DNA of 64,000 nucleotides from Cladopsammia gracilis (lineage: Eukaryota; Cnidaria; Anthozoa; Scleractinia; Dendrophylliidae). A program made the position numbers and the translations under genes. Positions within the stretch are counted from its first letter, which is position 1; each line of letters starts with the position of its first letter. Below, piece by piece: positions 47,485 to 60,434 of this stretch. The stretch covers positions 124,001 through 188,000 of the forward strand of contig JAJGOT010000197.1 of the NCBI GenBank assembly GCA_022457155.1, given 5' to 3'. The notes under the pieces are model-generated. The model was not told the origin of the DNA. It did not search any database and saw nothing but the letters and a program-made list of their open reading frames with translations.

Positions 47485-49461
47485 AAGGTGTCTAGCTTCA
47501 GGCTAAGACAGAGTTCACTGTTCTTATCGCTTTGACTATAAATATAACATATCATTGATTTTCAGTTTCGAAATTTTACCTTCTTTGCTAATTAAGCAAA
47601 GGCCGATAAGGTGGGTCCAGCTCCCTGATAAACCGCACTAATGGTATCCATTACCCCTATCTATTATCTAAAACCACAATCCGGGCGTCCATGGGGTCAG
47701 AAATCCGCCAAAAATAACGGTTTTGAAGACACGTGTACTTATTAAAGCTGTTCCATCTACGAATTCTTGCACCAACCAACACTTTCTCTTTTATAAGCTT
47801 TCATAAATATAATTCTCAAGTTTATTATTGCTTTAAACTTCACATTTTTTCACACTTTAATTTCAAATTTTTCAAATGTTTTACGGCATTTCACCCAGAC
47901 ATAATTCATAACCCAAGTTGGCAGTTTTGATGACAGTACGGGCCGCCGCAATAACGGCAGTTATGTCAGTTCAGTGTCAGTTTAGGTGCTAAGGTGCTGG
48001 AGTATCTGATTCGTTTATACGCAAAAGTGCGAATTTTGCAATTTGAATTTTGATTGAAAAATTACCTCATTTGCATACAATCCATTTTAAAAACAATCCT
48101 AATTAATCGATTTTTTTACGCGGAGCATTTAATGTCTAAGGATAAACAAGGCAGATATCAAAAAAAAGAAAAGTTTGATCACATCTCATGATTCATCCCC
48201 AGACTTGATAGGACTGATAGTACTAGGAAAGAAAATTGAAAAAAATTCGGACAACAATTATTATAAAAGACAGACCCACATAGCCAGATCGACTGAATGC
48301 ACACTTATGAACATCTTATGATCTCGAAATTTAATACGATAGGCCTAAATAGCGGGTATACGGTAAAAGGAATACTAGACTGGACGTGACTTGAAGAGGC
48401 CTAGCAAAACGCGTCATGTAAGACGAGAACTAGTATATAAAGAACTTCTCAAGTGGTCTGATATTCAAAAGTATCAATTAAGAACATTATACGGTGACTA
48501 AACGCCAGTGATTTTAGATCCAACATGACAGTAGGCTCTTAGCTTAAGGATCCGCACCCCCCCCCCCCCGGATTCCGTCTGAAATCGATGCCTTTGGTTC
48601 GGCGGACTCGTCTTTCATTTTCTCATGATAACAACAGTTCAAACCTCTTAGTTTTCGAGAATTGTCGACATTTTTAGAGAGAGATGGCCGTTTCCGCGAC
48701 AATTACGAATGCAAAATTATTCCGAATATTGGCGCATTTTGGGTAATTTTTTTGCTGGCTGATAAATTGCATGTGATTTCTTTCAATTGATCAGAATTTC
48801 AGATTTGTCAAGTATTTTAATAATAACAGGAAATAAAAACATTTTCATTTAATAGTGATTAAGTCTGCCAGTTACGTTTGGATGGAACAATGCGAGGAAA
48901 AAACAAGAATCGAACCTCTCCTTATGGACACCTTCCGAACCCCTCTCTATTACAGATTGAAACATGTATTGAAAGATATACCAAACTTCATACAATCGCT
49001 ACCTCTGAAAAAAGGACACCTCTATAATGCGGACACTGGGATCTGTCCCTTTGTTGTCCGTTTTAAGGACGGGTTCGACTGTCAAAACGTGGCAGAAATT
49101 TAACAGTTCAGTTCTTCGAGGACGCGCCAGATATGAGCTGAGCTGATACGATAACCAACGAGGCGCGTAGATTGGTTCCCTCCGCTATGGATCTGAGCCA
49201 TTATCCCGTTGACCACATACATGTTTGCCGAAAAATGATGACGAATTTCTTGTACTGAGAATTTTTTTTGTGGCGACACGAAAAACAATTCACATACGCT
49301 ATTTTTTGTTTATTGATGAAAATTGTTTCCATGGCGCCATTTGTCTGTTTGTCTGAGTCAGTTTTCCCAAATGGAATTTGTCAGTTTGCACTTTACAGTC
49401 TGGATATCACGTTGCGCAGAGCGCCAAATTCAAAATTCAAAATAACCTTTGTTCCGTCCGG

Positions 49462-49469
49462 TATAAATA
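49462..49469 (+). promoter_or_regulatory. Candidate TATA box of gene C
   Basis: TATAAATA lies 108 bp before the gene C start codon, which would place the transcription start near 49495. Consensus match only. Confidence 0.45.
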
Positions 49470-49569
49470 AGAGTTTACGCGACTGCCAAACCCAGTACGC
49501 AGCAAGTATTCATCTGGTGAACTGCACAAACAAGGCTTAGCTTCTTCCTCGAAAGTCTACTGGTTTGTA

Positions 49570-52500
49570 ATGGCGCGATTAGACATGCTTCTTGTTTTTC
49601 TAGTGGTGAAATGCATAGCCGCAAACTACAGTAAGTGATATCGTTTATTGATCGATTTATTTCACTTGGAATCTTAAACCCTGTCATCCTATTTAATATG
49701 CCCCGTTTAATTTTAATGAGCTCGGTAACGGTCTATAATGGTTTAAAAAATAGGAGTTTTTCATACCCTCTTGGCATTTGTAACTTTGGTTTATTAATTT
49801 TATTGAACTGCACGAACATGCAAGCGTACTGAGCTCACAGTTATTCCGAAATTCTTCCTCGAAAGTCTACTGGCCTGGTTTGCAATGGCGCGATTAGAAA
49901 TCCTTTTTGTGTTTTCTTGTTTGGGACTTGCATAGCCACAAAATATAGTAAGTGGTAGTGTTCATTGGTCGATTAAATTGAAGTGGAATTAATCTTAAAC
50001 GTTATTACCCTATTGACGCGACTTTCACTTGCCCCGCCGTTAATTTCAGTGCAAACAGCTCAGTTCAGAACCGACGGTATTTTCATGTTTTTAAAGTTTA
50101 AAGTATCGATTTTTCTGCCATCATCTTGGCATTTATAATATTCATTTATTTTTAAGGAGCTTTGCTTGATTGGATTTCTCACATAAAATTATTTTGTTAC
50201 ATTTCTCAGTCGATGTTATAGCCACGCTTTAATATGAGGGCAAGCAAAAATGCTTAATCCGAGACACCACGTTTTAGGGGCAGCTCTGCACCTAAAAACA
50301 AAAACTCTCTATGGCAATAAAAGAGTCATAAAAACACCGTCTTATAATTTTTTCATACTCACGCGTTCTCAGGAACTTCCAGACCGTAAAGACAACAAAG
50401 ATAACTTGGATTAGCAACGGATCCGTATTACGGACGTGACTCAAATTATTCGCCAACGGATGAAGCTACATAAATCGCAGAAAATTCAAAAAAGCTTTGG
50501 GCGTGTTGCAAACAGTGATTTAGTTGCCAAGGCTTATAGCTTTTGAAAGAAAAAGCCCTGATTTACTAGGCGGTATTTGTAGGTTGTCTAAATCTTCTTT
50601 CGTTTTTATGTTGTCCTCTCAACCGTTCTTGTATTGCACATGCAACTCAACGCGTATCACAAGGCTTGCTCACCCTGCTTTCAAAAATTCAAAATTCAAA
50701 CGCCGTTAACTGACTGTTTGTCGGTTTATCAGTAACACATTACAATGTATATACAAAATGCTATTTTAAGACAAAATTCTACAAATATTTACTGCACCCG
50801 TTAACCGCAGACATAATCTTGAAATTATGGCCAGATGGCAATTTATCGATGACAGACATAACTTTCGGTCATCTAAATGATGGGGGGATATTTTTGCCTA
50901 TTAAATTACATACTTAATCTAAACCATCAATTTATAATAACTGAGGTCATCTCAACCCTGAAGCAGTTCTGGAATATTCTAAAACAGGCATTTCGCTGGA
51001 AGCTTTGTAGGTGTTAACGTCACATTTACATTTTAAGACTTGATGTGGCGGTTTTCTTAAACTCCCTCGAAGAAAAAAAAAGAAAATAAAGACTAGGGCG
51101 TAATCGAACCTCACCCATAATAAATCCCACACGCAATCTTTCAGAGTTTTTTCAAGTTTTCAAGCTATAAAATAACAACGTCAAACTATCAAGATAAGGT
51201 TCACGTTATCGAAAACGACATCACGCTAGCAATATCGACGTCACGTTATCGACGCCTGATGTGGCGGTTTTCATAATCTAACTAAAACAAAAAGGAACTT
51301 GAAGGAATGAATGAATTGAATTGAATGGACCCAACCTTAACCACGAATACTGTTTTAAAAACGTTTGCGATTAGGGCGTAATCGAACCTCACCCACAAAT
51401 CCCACACTACACGCCAGCTTTTGCGAGTCAGGCTATAAGATAGCGAACTAACGGCTTGTTTTTTTGGGTATAGTCATATAAATAGGAAAATGAATCCTCG
51501 AAATAGATAGTTTAAATTGTGCTCATTTTAAAGCCATTTCAATTTATTCTTCCGCTTATTATTTTATTTAGTTTTTTTTTTTTTTTTAATTTTACTTCGT
51601 TTTACAGTCAGAATGAACAGAATAGTACCATTCATTCTAGTTCCCTGTCGAAAAATGCATTTCGTTCGATATAGATGGAATTGTTTTTATTTGTCAAAAC
51701 GGGTATAATCTAAATAATCAGAATTGTTACTTTTTTTAGTTTAGGGTTGAACTTCTCTTTATTGATCTAGGTCATTATCAACACGATCCGAAACCTCGGC
51801 AAATCATGGACTAATTGAGGTCAAGTTAATATTAAAGATTTTCAACAGTGCCATTCCTCTTTGCTTTTCAGAATTTTTCAGAATCAAATTTGAGATTTTC
51901 ACAACTTGTGATTCTGGCCACAAAGTCTTGGAAGTAAAACCCCTCAGAGAAAAAATGCTCTTTTGAAGACCCCTGAATGCGTTCTCTTGTGAACTGAACT
52001 TATTATGACGTAACCCTCAGATATAACCACTTATTAATAATTACAGGGCAGTTTTCAATTGAGTGTCGAAAGTAATTACACAGTTGCTTTGGTTCTACAT
52101 TGCTACGCTTTGTGATTGGCTAAAAAATCTCGCGCCACTTTCTCGACCAATCAGAAGTAAAACCAAAACCAATCGTGACTTGCTCGCACGCGTTTTCCCG
52201 CGCTTGGCGCCGCCGACATGTTATTGCTTCGAGCTCTGATTGGTTCATTGGATTGTTTACGACTGCTGTGATTGGTCAGAGTAATTACTTTGGTTTTGGT
52301 TTTACGACACTCAATTGAAAACTGCCTCATTATTCTGATCAATCGCGCTCAGAGTAAAAACCAAAATAGCTGGGTTGGTCTTCTTCCCGCGCTCTGGAGG
52401 GCTCCAGGGGACGGGAAGATGACAGACCCTGGAATGAGGTTGCTGACAGCCTGCGAATATAGCCACCTCTCATTATAGCTCCAGTAAATTCAAAACGAGT

Positions 52501-55500
52501 TCTTTAACTGCTGTCTACTTTGAAGACCTTTTTAATACTTGTTATGCAAACACCGTAAGAACTGAAAAATATACACAAATACGCGATACGAAACTCTACG
52601 GATAAATTATTACGCTTGGTGACGAAAAAGCTAGAAATAAAGAGCTTTACAACTGGTTTGAAAACCAAAAATTTACGGTACAATTGACCCATGAGTTATT
52701 TGAACAAAAATTACAATAAACAAAACAATCATGTAAAAAACGAGAATGTTGCGACTGTTACAGTAACACGAATAAAACCGCTTAACTAATCGTAGTTAAT
52801 TAAATAAATAAATAAATAAATACCTTGGTTCTGCCCTACTAGTAACTTGAAACTTGCGGCTTGTTGTTTTAGCAACTGAACTTGTAAGCCTTGCTTGCAA
52901 CTTTTCGCTTGCAACTTTTTTCTTGTATCTTGCTTATAACTTTTCTTTGTAACTTTTGCTTGCGATTTGCTTGCGACAACGCAAAATTTTGTATTTTTAA
53001 GTACTGTGGTGTACACTATCGTGTGCTTAAAATGTACGCGCGATAAATTGCGACAATGTAAAGATCTAGAAACGTAATAAAGAACTTTCTCTTAAATAAC
53101 AAATCATAACTGGAAAGGGTAGCGTTCTTTTAATAAATAAAACGCAAAATAAACTAAAGATAATTGATTTAGTAATTTGTTTCTGCTGTAGCTACACTCA
53201 TCGCTCAGGGCCGTTAGGGGACAGTACGCAGCTCTTACAAGTTCTTCTCTGTTTTGCTGAGGAAATAATAGAACAAACAACACAACAATGGACCCTAGCC
53301 CTGAAAACAATAGAGCTGCGTGATACCCAGGTCCAATGAAATTAGAGGTTGTTAAGAGCAGCGTCGTATCAATGGCCGCTAGGGGCGTTCGCGCGCGGAG
53401 ACGTCCAAGTCCAGATACAATACTGACAAAAATTTACCCTTGTGTTTGACTTCCTTTGGCCTTAGCAATGATATACTTTAATTTTTCTCTTTGCATAGTT
53501 CGACCAAATCGTCCATTTTTCAACAACTTCGACATTCCGCAGCCACAGTTCGATGAGCGAACATCGCTGGCTGAGATGAAGCGCATGTTCGAATCCGTCG
53601 ACCATATGTCTTCCCGCTCATATGTACCACGTGATTTGGTGGCTGATGGACCTGTGGCCTGGTACCAGCCAGAGGAAGATGAGCCGTTTTACGATGACGG
53701 AAGTAAGTTTCATACTGAAGACTTGTATATGTTGTGGTGCAATTTTGTCCTTGGTGCAAATTTCATTTTCCTTTGTTTTTGGGTATCGAAATGAATGATA
53801 ATGTATGATAATGAGTTTTAAAAAAAGGAAAATAAAATTTGCACCAGGGACAAAATTGCACCACAACATATACATGAACAACCCTACGCCCCGTCCGCGC
53901 CAATGTTACACCAGCCTATAGTCCACATACAAGCAGAAAAGTTCTGCGATTCTACCAGAGTACTCATACGTTTTCATTCACAAGGACAACAGATACGCAT
54001 GATGATTCTTAGATAACACGCGCGGAAAATAAGCTTCTGTAGTTGATAAACATTCAAAAGGCATCTCGCACGTAGAGATAATTTAGCTTACAAGTGATTC
54101 ATTCCAAACGACAATGAAATACCTTTTTACAACCACAAAGGCGGTGTGCATACAGGTTGCAACATAGTCTACAGAAGTTCGCCTTCAGGCCAAACACTTT
54201 GCTGGTGCTGATGGAGCCCAATTGCGGTCTTACTGCATAACTTTTCATATACACGGCTTACATACCCAACCGTTTCACGCTAAAATAAATTGATGATTTT
54301 TACCAATACGATTACGACATCGCATTCTCCTTCCCTTCATTCCAGTCCCCAAACCTCTCCCCACCCCACCAGCAGTGCCTTTTCTCGCCAAACAAATCAA
54401 CAAGGCTGACCACGTAATATGGCTCCTAGAAGCTAAATAAATACAGTATACAATATTAATAATAAATTAAGTAGCAGTAAGCAGTTGAAACATCCCGATC
54501 TACATCTAAAGTGACTACATGGTGAGAGAAACGATAACACACTTACCTTAGTTTCACGATGAACAATAACCAACTCTTTCTCGATATTCATTATTTATTT
54601 TAATTAATTTGTAGTGAATAAACCCAAAACTATAGTTTTACAACCACACCTTCAGCATCTTCAACGAACGATATTTTGTTTTCCTTATTCTATTGTCAGA
54701 ATGCGCCGACAGGTTTTCTAGATGTCAAGTTTTTGTAGATAATAAGCAGTGTTATGAAGAGAAGTTCAAAAAGTGGATGCAAGCAAAATGCAGAAAAACG
54801 TGTGGATTCTGCGGTGAGTTATTCACGTTTTGTTGCTTTATAGATCGTTGTCGTGATTGCAGTTTCTGGTCGTCGCTTCACTCTTTATCACAAAATTAAA
54901 AACTTCATACCATTTGTTAGCATCGTTATTAATGTCTACACATACCGAAAGATTCACAATGAGCAGTCTTTTAATCGACCAACGTAATGCAGTGCTCTCT
55001 ATTAGAACAGGAGGTGGGGTCGTAGCAGATACCATGGGTCTCCTTTCAAGGGAGGTGGGGTTGTAGCAGATACTATGGGTCTTTTTTCAAGGGAGGTGGG
55101 GTCATAGAAGATACCATGGGTCTCCTTTCAAGGGTGGTGGGGTTATAGAAGATACCATGGGTCCCCCGATTATGGAAGTAGGGCCACTGTTAAGTGAGGG
55201 GAGGGGGGCTGTGGAAGTTACCCTGGGTATCTGGATAAGGGGAGGGGGCTATAGGGAGGTACAGTAGTCTCGACCTATTTTGGTGGGTCCCTAGCATGTA
55301 AAATAGTTTTGACCAGTTCCCTTAGTTGTGTCCATATTCATTTAGAGATTGCTTTGATTTTAATTTGCATTGCTCAGTACTCTTAGTAATTGGCTACAAA
55401 ATATTGCGCCAGTTTCTCAACCAATCAGAAGTAAAACCAAAACCAATCGTGACTTGCCTGCACGCGTTTTCCCGCGCTTGGCGCCAGCTACGTGAATTTG

Positions 55501-56415
55501 CTACGTGTTCTGATTGGTTCATTGGATCGTATGCGTCTGTTTTGATTGGCCAGAGGCATTTACTTTGGTTTTGATTTTACGAAATAAATTGAAAACTGCT
55601 CTATCTTTTTTCAAATCGTTTTTTACTCACCACAACTTCAGGAGAAGAAAGAAAATAAACCGGAGAAAGAGCATATTAGTGGACTGCTCAATCGTGAACG
55701 ATAAGGCTTAAAAAAACGTTGTCATAGCCGCTTGATGACGATAAAACGTTTAAAGTTTTACATATATTTTTAAAATCTTCGTGTTTCACCTCTGACCATA
55801 CGAGTTAACACACGTCTGCTTTTTTTTCTGAAATAGAGGAGAACTGCATGGACTCAAAATATGGCTGTTGTCCAGACCGTAAAACCCCCGCTGACGGACC
55901 CAATAAAGCAGGCTGCGGAAGTAAGTCATTTATCATTTTAACTCGTGACTACGCGAAGCTTCGAACGAGCTATAGCGTTTGAGTAGAAATTTCACTCGAT
56001 TGCTTGATCGGCTGTAAACTTTGAGCCCGTGATATGTAATGGTCACCTAGCTTACCCATGGGGACGATCGACGTTTGAGGGAGGAGATGGTGGATAGTTA
56101 GGCGCAGGGTGGTGCGGGGTCAGTGGAGCAACACGCCAAAGAGAGGGGAAGGCGTGCTTTTGTTTAGAGCGTTTCGTATACACGAGTTGGCTCATGGTAT
56201 CCTTTGATTATTATATGTATGAAAAAGAAAACATATCCAACTCTCAAAGGCTTTCATTTGATTGGCGGCCCCATTTACAATTTTATCCACAAACTCGAAA
56301 GAACGATAGAACATTCAACAGCACATGAACAGTACAACAGAAACGTAAGGTTCTCAGAAGCTTTTCTTTCAATGGCCACAATTTACTGAGAAATGTGTCC
56401 ACAGACACAAGAGTT

Positions 56416-56450
<35 letters not shown>

Positions 56451-58101
56451 TAACATCAAGTGAACACTTTACACCGTTTCTGAATGAATTAATTATCTAA
56501 AAGCAAGTGTACTGCTTTAATGGGTGTTTCTTGGTGTTGCGGAAGCCATTGTTGGTTAGCTTTTGTGTTGTGGTGTGGGTATTGTTCAGTGTCTTTTGAA
56601 TCTTTTGTTTTACGTCATTTGGTGATCACACCATCCGCAACACCAAGAAACTACCGCTTTAATTTATAAATCGCTTCTTCTTTCCACTAATCCACGACAA
56701 TATGCAAATAGACCACAGATTTTTTATTTGCTTGATGGAATCTTGATGGTGGTCTCATAAGAAAATCGAAAAACGTTTTTCGATATTTTCCATGTTTAGC
56801 CGTCTGAAAACGCGAAATTTCTGGTTGGGTACAATACCGCGCAAGAAGAAAGACTGGGGATAGTCAGCTGTAACGTCAAATACCAGAATGCTAGTTTCAC
56901 AGTTTCTAGGTTCCTCAGTATTTTTAATATGCCAAGAGGCCGAAACATGGTTATATTAATTATGTTTTTTTTTTGGTGCGTGTTGCTACAGCCATAATTA
57001 ATATAATCACGTTTCTGGGTGAAAATAGCGGAGGAACCAAGAAAACGCGAAACTAGCATTATGGTATTGACGTCACAGCCGACTATCCCCAGTCTTTCTT
57101 CCTGTGCGGTATTGTACCCCACCGGACGTGAAATTTCACGTTTTTAGATACCTAAAACACGGAGAAGAAAAATCGATATCGAAAAAAACGTTGATCAACT
57201 TTCTTATCAAACACCATGCAGATTTAATCATACCGCCATACAGTGTTTGTAGGTGGAATCAAGTGTCAAATAATTTCGGTAAAATCTGATCTGAATTTTG
57301 CTATATTTATGAATTTCTCATACATTTATCAATAAATCTTAGTCGAAGTTCACGGAAAAAAATACAGACAAATGTATGGCATATAGATAAATGTACAGGC
57401 GGGGTTTTTTTTATCCCCAACAAGCGCGAAGTCCTCTATTAGACGAATTAACATTTCTATTATACCATCCTTGCTTTTTTTTTTTAGTAAAGTTATGCAT
57501 TGACCTGAGAGACTGCACAAACGTTAAAACGAAGTGCGACAAGCCTGGTGCAATCGCCTTTAAAACTTGGCTTCGAAATAACTGCGCTTACACTTGCCGG
57601 CTTTGCAGTAAGTAATGAAATATCATTTTAATTTACAAACTAGCGGAAAGGTGCGCTCTTTGTGGAGGTGCCGGACTGTGAACTATTGATTAGCTGGTAA
57701 ATTATTCCCCCAAGCCTTCTTTATTCAATAAAACAGTTTGCGAGGATGAGGTTTAATTTATTCGCCTGAATTTGAAAGGGGAATAGCGAAATTCCCGAAA
57801 CATTCTGTTAGCCTAACATGTCTTGATTAGATTGATTGATATAGTCTTGTCAGTGGCTTGATTGTACGCGCTGACAGAAAGGTGGTTTTCCAGTTTTAAG
57901 TTACCAAATGACTTTTTTAATAGTAAGAGTGCTAAAATTCATTGACAATAGTCGATGATTCTACTACATCATTTTCAAAAGCTTTACAGTTAATAGCTTT
58001 AACTATAAAAAAAAAGAAAGATGTGAACGACAGACTACCTGGAGGCCTTCATTAATTAGGGATTTCCTTGTGTTACGGAAATTTAACTTATTGTTAGTTA
58101 G

Positions 58102-58171
<70 letters not shown>

Positions 58172-60360
58172 CTGAATTTCTGACAACGCGGCTGATGAAA
58201 ATTACAGCAATGTCACTTCAACAAGCTCGAACAAGACTTTCTATGACCCCGAATAGCCCGAAAATCACAGGCAAGAGAGAGAAAAGGGTAAGGGAGTGAG
58301 AACGAGAGAAAAAGACTAGCAGCAGTCTTTTGTTTTTATATACCGTGGAGAAACGTACGACATGGTATTCAAAAATCGAGCTAGATATTTGTGTTCTGTT
58401 ACCGGGAAGTACTCAGTCAGCTCAGTGTCTTTCGAATATTTTCTGTTACGTCACTTGTTGATCGAAACTTCCGCAACACTAAGTAAATTCCTTTATCAGT
58501 TATTGTTAGTAGCATTTGTGTAACGGACATGTGTGTAATTTGTATCGATTATTTATTGGTATAAACAGAGGCACCGAGTCCCCAGGGAGACTGCGAGGCT
58601 CGCAAGCCATTGTATGGTTGTTGTTGGAATGGTCAGGAAGCAACAGGATGGAACGGCCAGGGCTGCTTACGTAAGTTAATCATGGTTTTCATTAGCGACA
58701 TATAAAGCATAAGCACGTATAAGTATAAGCGGAGGCATAACAGCGCTCCTGCCAAGTGAGAATAGACCCGACATACTTGCATAAGCATAAGCGGAAGCAT
58801 AATAGCGCTTCTGCCAAGTGAGAAAAGGCCCGACATACTTTCATATAAAGCATAAGCAGAAGCATAATAGCGCTTCTGCCAAGTGAGAACAAGCCCAACT
58901 CCATACTTGCATAAGCGGAAGCATAAGCATATGGATCAATCTTATGCGCAAATTCGTATGCTTCCGCATATGCTTTTCTTTATGCTTATGCTAATATCGC
59001 TAGTAAAACAAGACTGCTTCAAATGAAGCTTTTGTCTTGAGCTGGAATCATTTCTCTTCAAGTGTTTCTATGGGAATGCAACAAACATTTGGCGCGAAAA
59101 TATGAATGGATTTTTGTCCAAGGACATTACCTTTCAATGACTGATGTTTTAATTAACACCACTTCTGTCAACTTTGATGCGGCTCATTCAACTCATTTGT
59201 ATGATTTACTTTCCAGCTTGTGAGGACACATATCCACGAGCATGCCAGCTTTTTCCACAATGTGATTCTCCATTCTATAACATGAGGACGTTTGTGGATC
59301 AGAGCTGTCCTAAGACATGTGGGAGGTGTGGTGAGTAACAAGCAACTATATTTATTTAGTATCAGGATAGGACAGAGGGGGAGGGGGGGAAGGGGGATGG
59401 GGGAGGAGGGGGCGGGGGGGAGGGGCAGCGTGGGGCGTGGATTTGTGACTGCACTTTTTTTTCTCGTTAAACGTGACCTGTTATATGGTTGCACGCGTTG
59501 CGTTTGTATCTGTGGTGTGAAACCTTTGAAACCTTTGAAACGTTTTATAGGAGCATGTTTTGACAAACAAGAGTCCTCCAAATGCGAAAGGTGGGAACAA
59601 CAAGGCCTGTGTAAGAGCTCGGGGGGATGGAAAGACTATATGGCAGAAAACTGTGCCAAGACGTGTGGGCTTTGTGAATCCAGCGGTGAGTTTGAGTGTA
59701 ATTATAATTTAGAATTATAATTACATATATTGATTTTATCTTCACTATCGTTATCGTCATCATCGCCACCTGCATGCACCATTATCATCATCATCATCAT
59801 CATCACTATCATCATCAACATCATCACCATCATCATCGATCATCATCATCATCACCACCATCATCATCATCATCGATCATCATCCAAGTTCGTCCCCAAA
59901 ATACACCTACTCTGCACTATATCTGTTGCATAACATGCTTGAAGTCAAGAAGTACCTCCAGTCATTAAAAAAAACAACAACAATAAATAGTAGACTGATG
60001 TTTTAGATTGTAGTTACACTGAGGACTTTCGTTATGCTCTCCTTAGCATCAGCGATAATTAACAACCGCTGGAGTCAAACCATGCATTCACTATAACGAT
60101 ATATCTGCTGAGAAAAACTAAAAATAAATGTCTTCCCAACCGGTCTTCTTTGGAAATCATATATTTTATACACGTTAATTTCAGCTACTATAAAAGTTTC
60201 ATGAAGTTCAATTGACCTTCCTTTCCTTATACGGGAGATATCGATAGTCACCTCGACAGATAACCGTTGTAATGTGCAGTTTTAGTATTGATAAAATGTT
60301 TTTTTTTTTTCAGGAAACAATGGCGTGAGATCCATTATGGAGCTGTATCATGGGAAATAA
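49570..60360 (+). CDS. Secreted ShKT / GCC-module protein (gene C)
   Basis: Nine exons: 49570-49630, 53499-53702, 54700-54813, 55837-55920, 57488-57607, 58569-58670, 59217-59330, 59551-59685 and 60314-60360. All junctions are phase 1 and give 326 residues. Order: signal peptide (MARLDMLLVFLVVKCIAANY); an acidic, Pro-rich region (21-88) with no recognised fold; ShKT (89-126); a GCCPD module (127-154, CMDSKYGCCPDRKTP...GC); ShKT (155-194); a second GCC module (195-228, YGCCWNGQEATG); ShKT (229-266); ShKT (267-311); short tail. The GCC modules resemble the Cys motif found between Kunitz or TSP domains in papilin-type matrix proteins. No Lys-Tyr pair is seen at the spot used by channel-blocking ShK peptides, so a structural role is more likely than a toxin role. 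AATAAA lies 75 bp after the stop. A second possible last exon lies at 61592. Confidence 0.8.
49850..49950 (+). pseudogene. Decayed duplicate of gene C exon 1
   Basis: The stretch CTTCCTCGAAAGTCTACTGG and the following ATGGCGCGATTAGA repeat the exon 1 region at 49541-49630. A two-base length difference shifts the frame, giving TAG after 16 codons at 49933-49935. The exon would end in phase 0 at its GTAAGT, which does not fit exon 2. Confidence 0.75.
52047..52326 (-). mobile_element. AGCAGTTTTCAATTGAGT-type MITE, copy 4 (inverted)
   Basis: Near full-length copy of the 12326-12605 element in the opposite orientation, with ends GGCAGTTTTCAATTGAGTGT and CACTCAATTGAAAACTGCC. Confidence 0.8.
53723..53875. 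mobile_element. Foldback element 20 bp after gene C exon 2
   Basis: Arms TGTATATGTTGTGGTGCAAT / TTTGTCC and complement GGACAAAATTGCACCACAAC / ATATACA, about 153 bp in all. Confidence 0.8.
55008..55170 (+). repeat. 42-bp minisatellite in gene C intron 3
   Basis: Three to four tandem units containing GGAGGTGGGGT, GTAGCAGATACCATGGGTCT and CCTTTCAAGG, with a few substitutions per unit. The G-rich sequence fades out by about 55260. Confidence 0.85.
55386..55602 (-). mobile_element. AGCAGTTTTCAATTGAGT-type MITE, partial copy
   Basis: Inverted copy lacking the left end. It ends TTGAAAACTGCT and contains the paired CCAATCAGAAGTAAAACCAA block. Confidence 0.7.
56417..56450 (+). repeat. ATC trinucleotide microsatellite
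   Basis: About eleven uninterrupted ATC units in intron 4 of gene C. Confidence 0.9.
56711..57236. mobile_element. Foldback element, copy without nested MITE
   Basis: Shares TTTTTATTTGCTTGATGGAA, CGCGCAAGAAGAAAGACTGG and TTGGTGCGTGTTGCTAC with the element at 30964-31623, in the same order and with the same inverted arrangement, but lacks the 168-bp insert. Intron 4 of gene C. Confidence 0.7.
58103..58170 (+). repeat. TA dinucleotide microsatellite
   Basis: About 34 uninterrupted TA units in intron 5 of gene C. Confidence 0.95.
58690..58985 (+). repeat. 82-bp minisatellite inside inverted ends
   Basis: Three units carrying GCATAATAGCGCTTCTGCCA and AGTGAGAA..GGCCCGACATACTT, separated by strings of GCATAAGC. 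Inverted GCATATGCTTTTCTTTATGC-type sequence follows, so the whole forms a foldback in intron 6 of gene C. Confidence 0.8.
59376..59426 (+). repeat. G-rich tract with quadruplex-type runs
   Basis: More than six runs of four or more G within 50 bases on the sense strand, 45 bases after the donor of gene C exon 7 (59331). Confidence 0.8.
59780..59884 (+). repeat. CAT/ATC microsatellite
   Basis: Interrupted ATC repeats with ACC and GATC variants in intron 8 of gene C. They give His- or Ser-rich frames that are not genes. Confidence 0.9.
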
Positions 60361-60434
60361 AAACACTAGATTAATGTGGAAATTAAGCGTAATTATCGTT
60401 AAAATTAGAATTAATATAAAAAGGGTAGATTGTA

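Larger units (their letters stand above)
45342..49569. other. Intergenic region between genes B and C
   Basis: These divergent genes are 4.2 kb apart. I see no coding exon. It holds the 201-bp hairpin at 45558-45758, TIR elements at 46022-46514, 46205-46318 and 47284-47484, and short TE-like sequence near 47090-47260 and 48990-49085 (GACGGGCACC / CCGTTTTAAGGACGG words). The rest is AT-rich. Confidence 0.5.
49631..53498 (+). other. Intron 1 of gene C
   Basis: 3.9 kb. It contains a decayed duplicate of exon 1 (49885-49947), a MITE at 52047-52326 and a direct repeat of GATGTGGCGGTTTTC with GGGCGTAATCGAACCTCACCC (about 51040-51120 and 51258-51395). No further coding exon is seen. Confidence 0.55.

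Noticed and set aside
48855..49103. 82-codon frame before gene C
   Set aside because: The 3' half consists of a CGGACACTGGGATCTGTCCC-type repeat found elsewhere in the window; no domain is visible.
59730..59968. His-rich and Ser-rich frames
   Set aside because: They are products of the CAT/ATC microsatellite.
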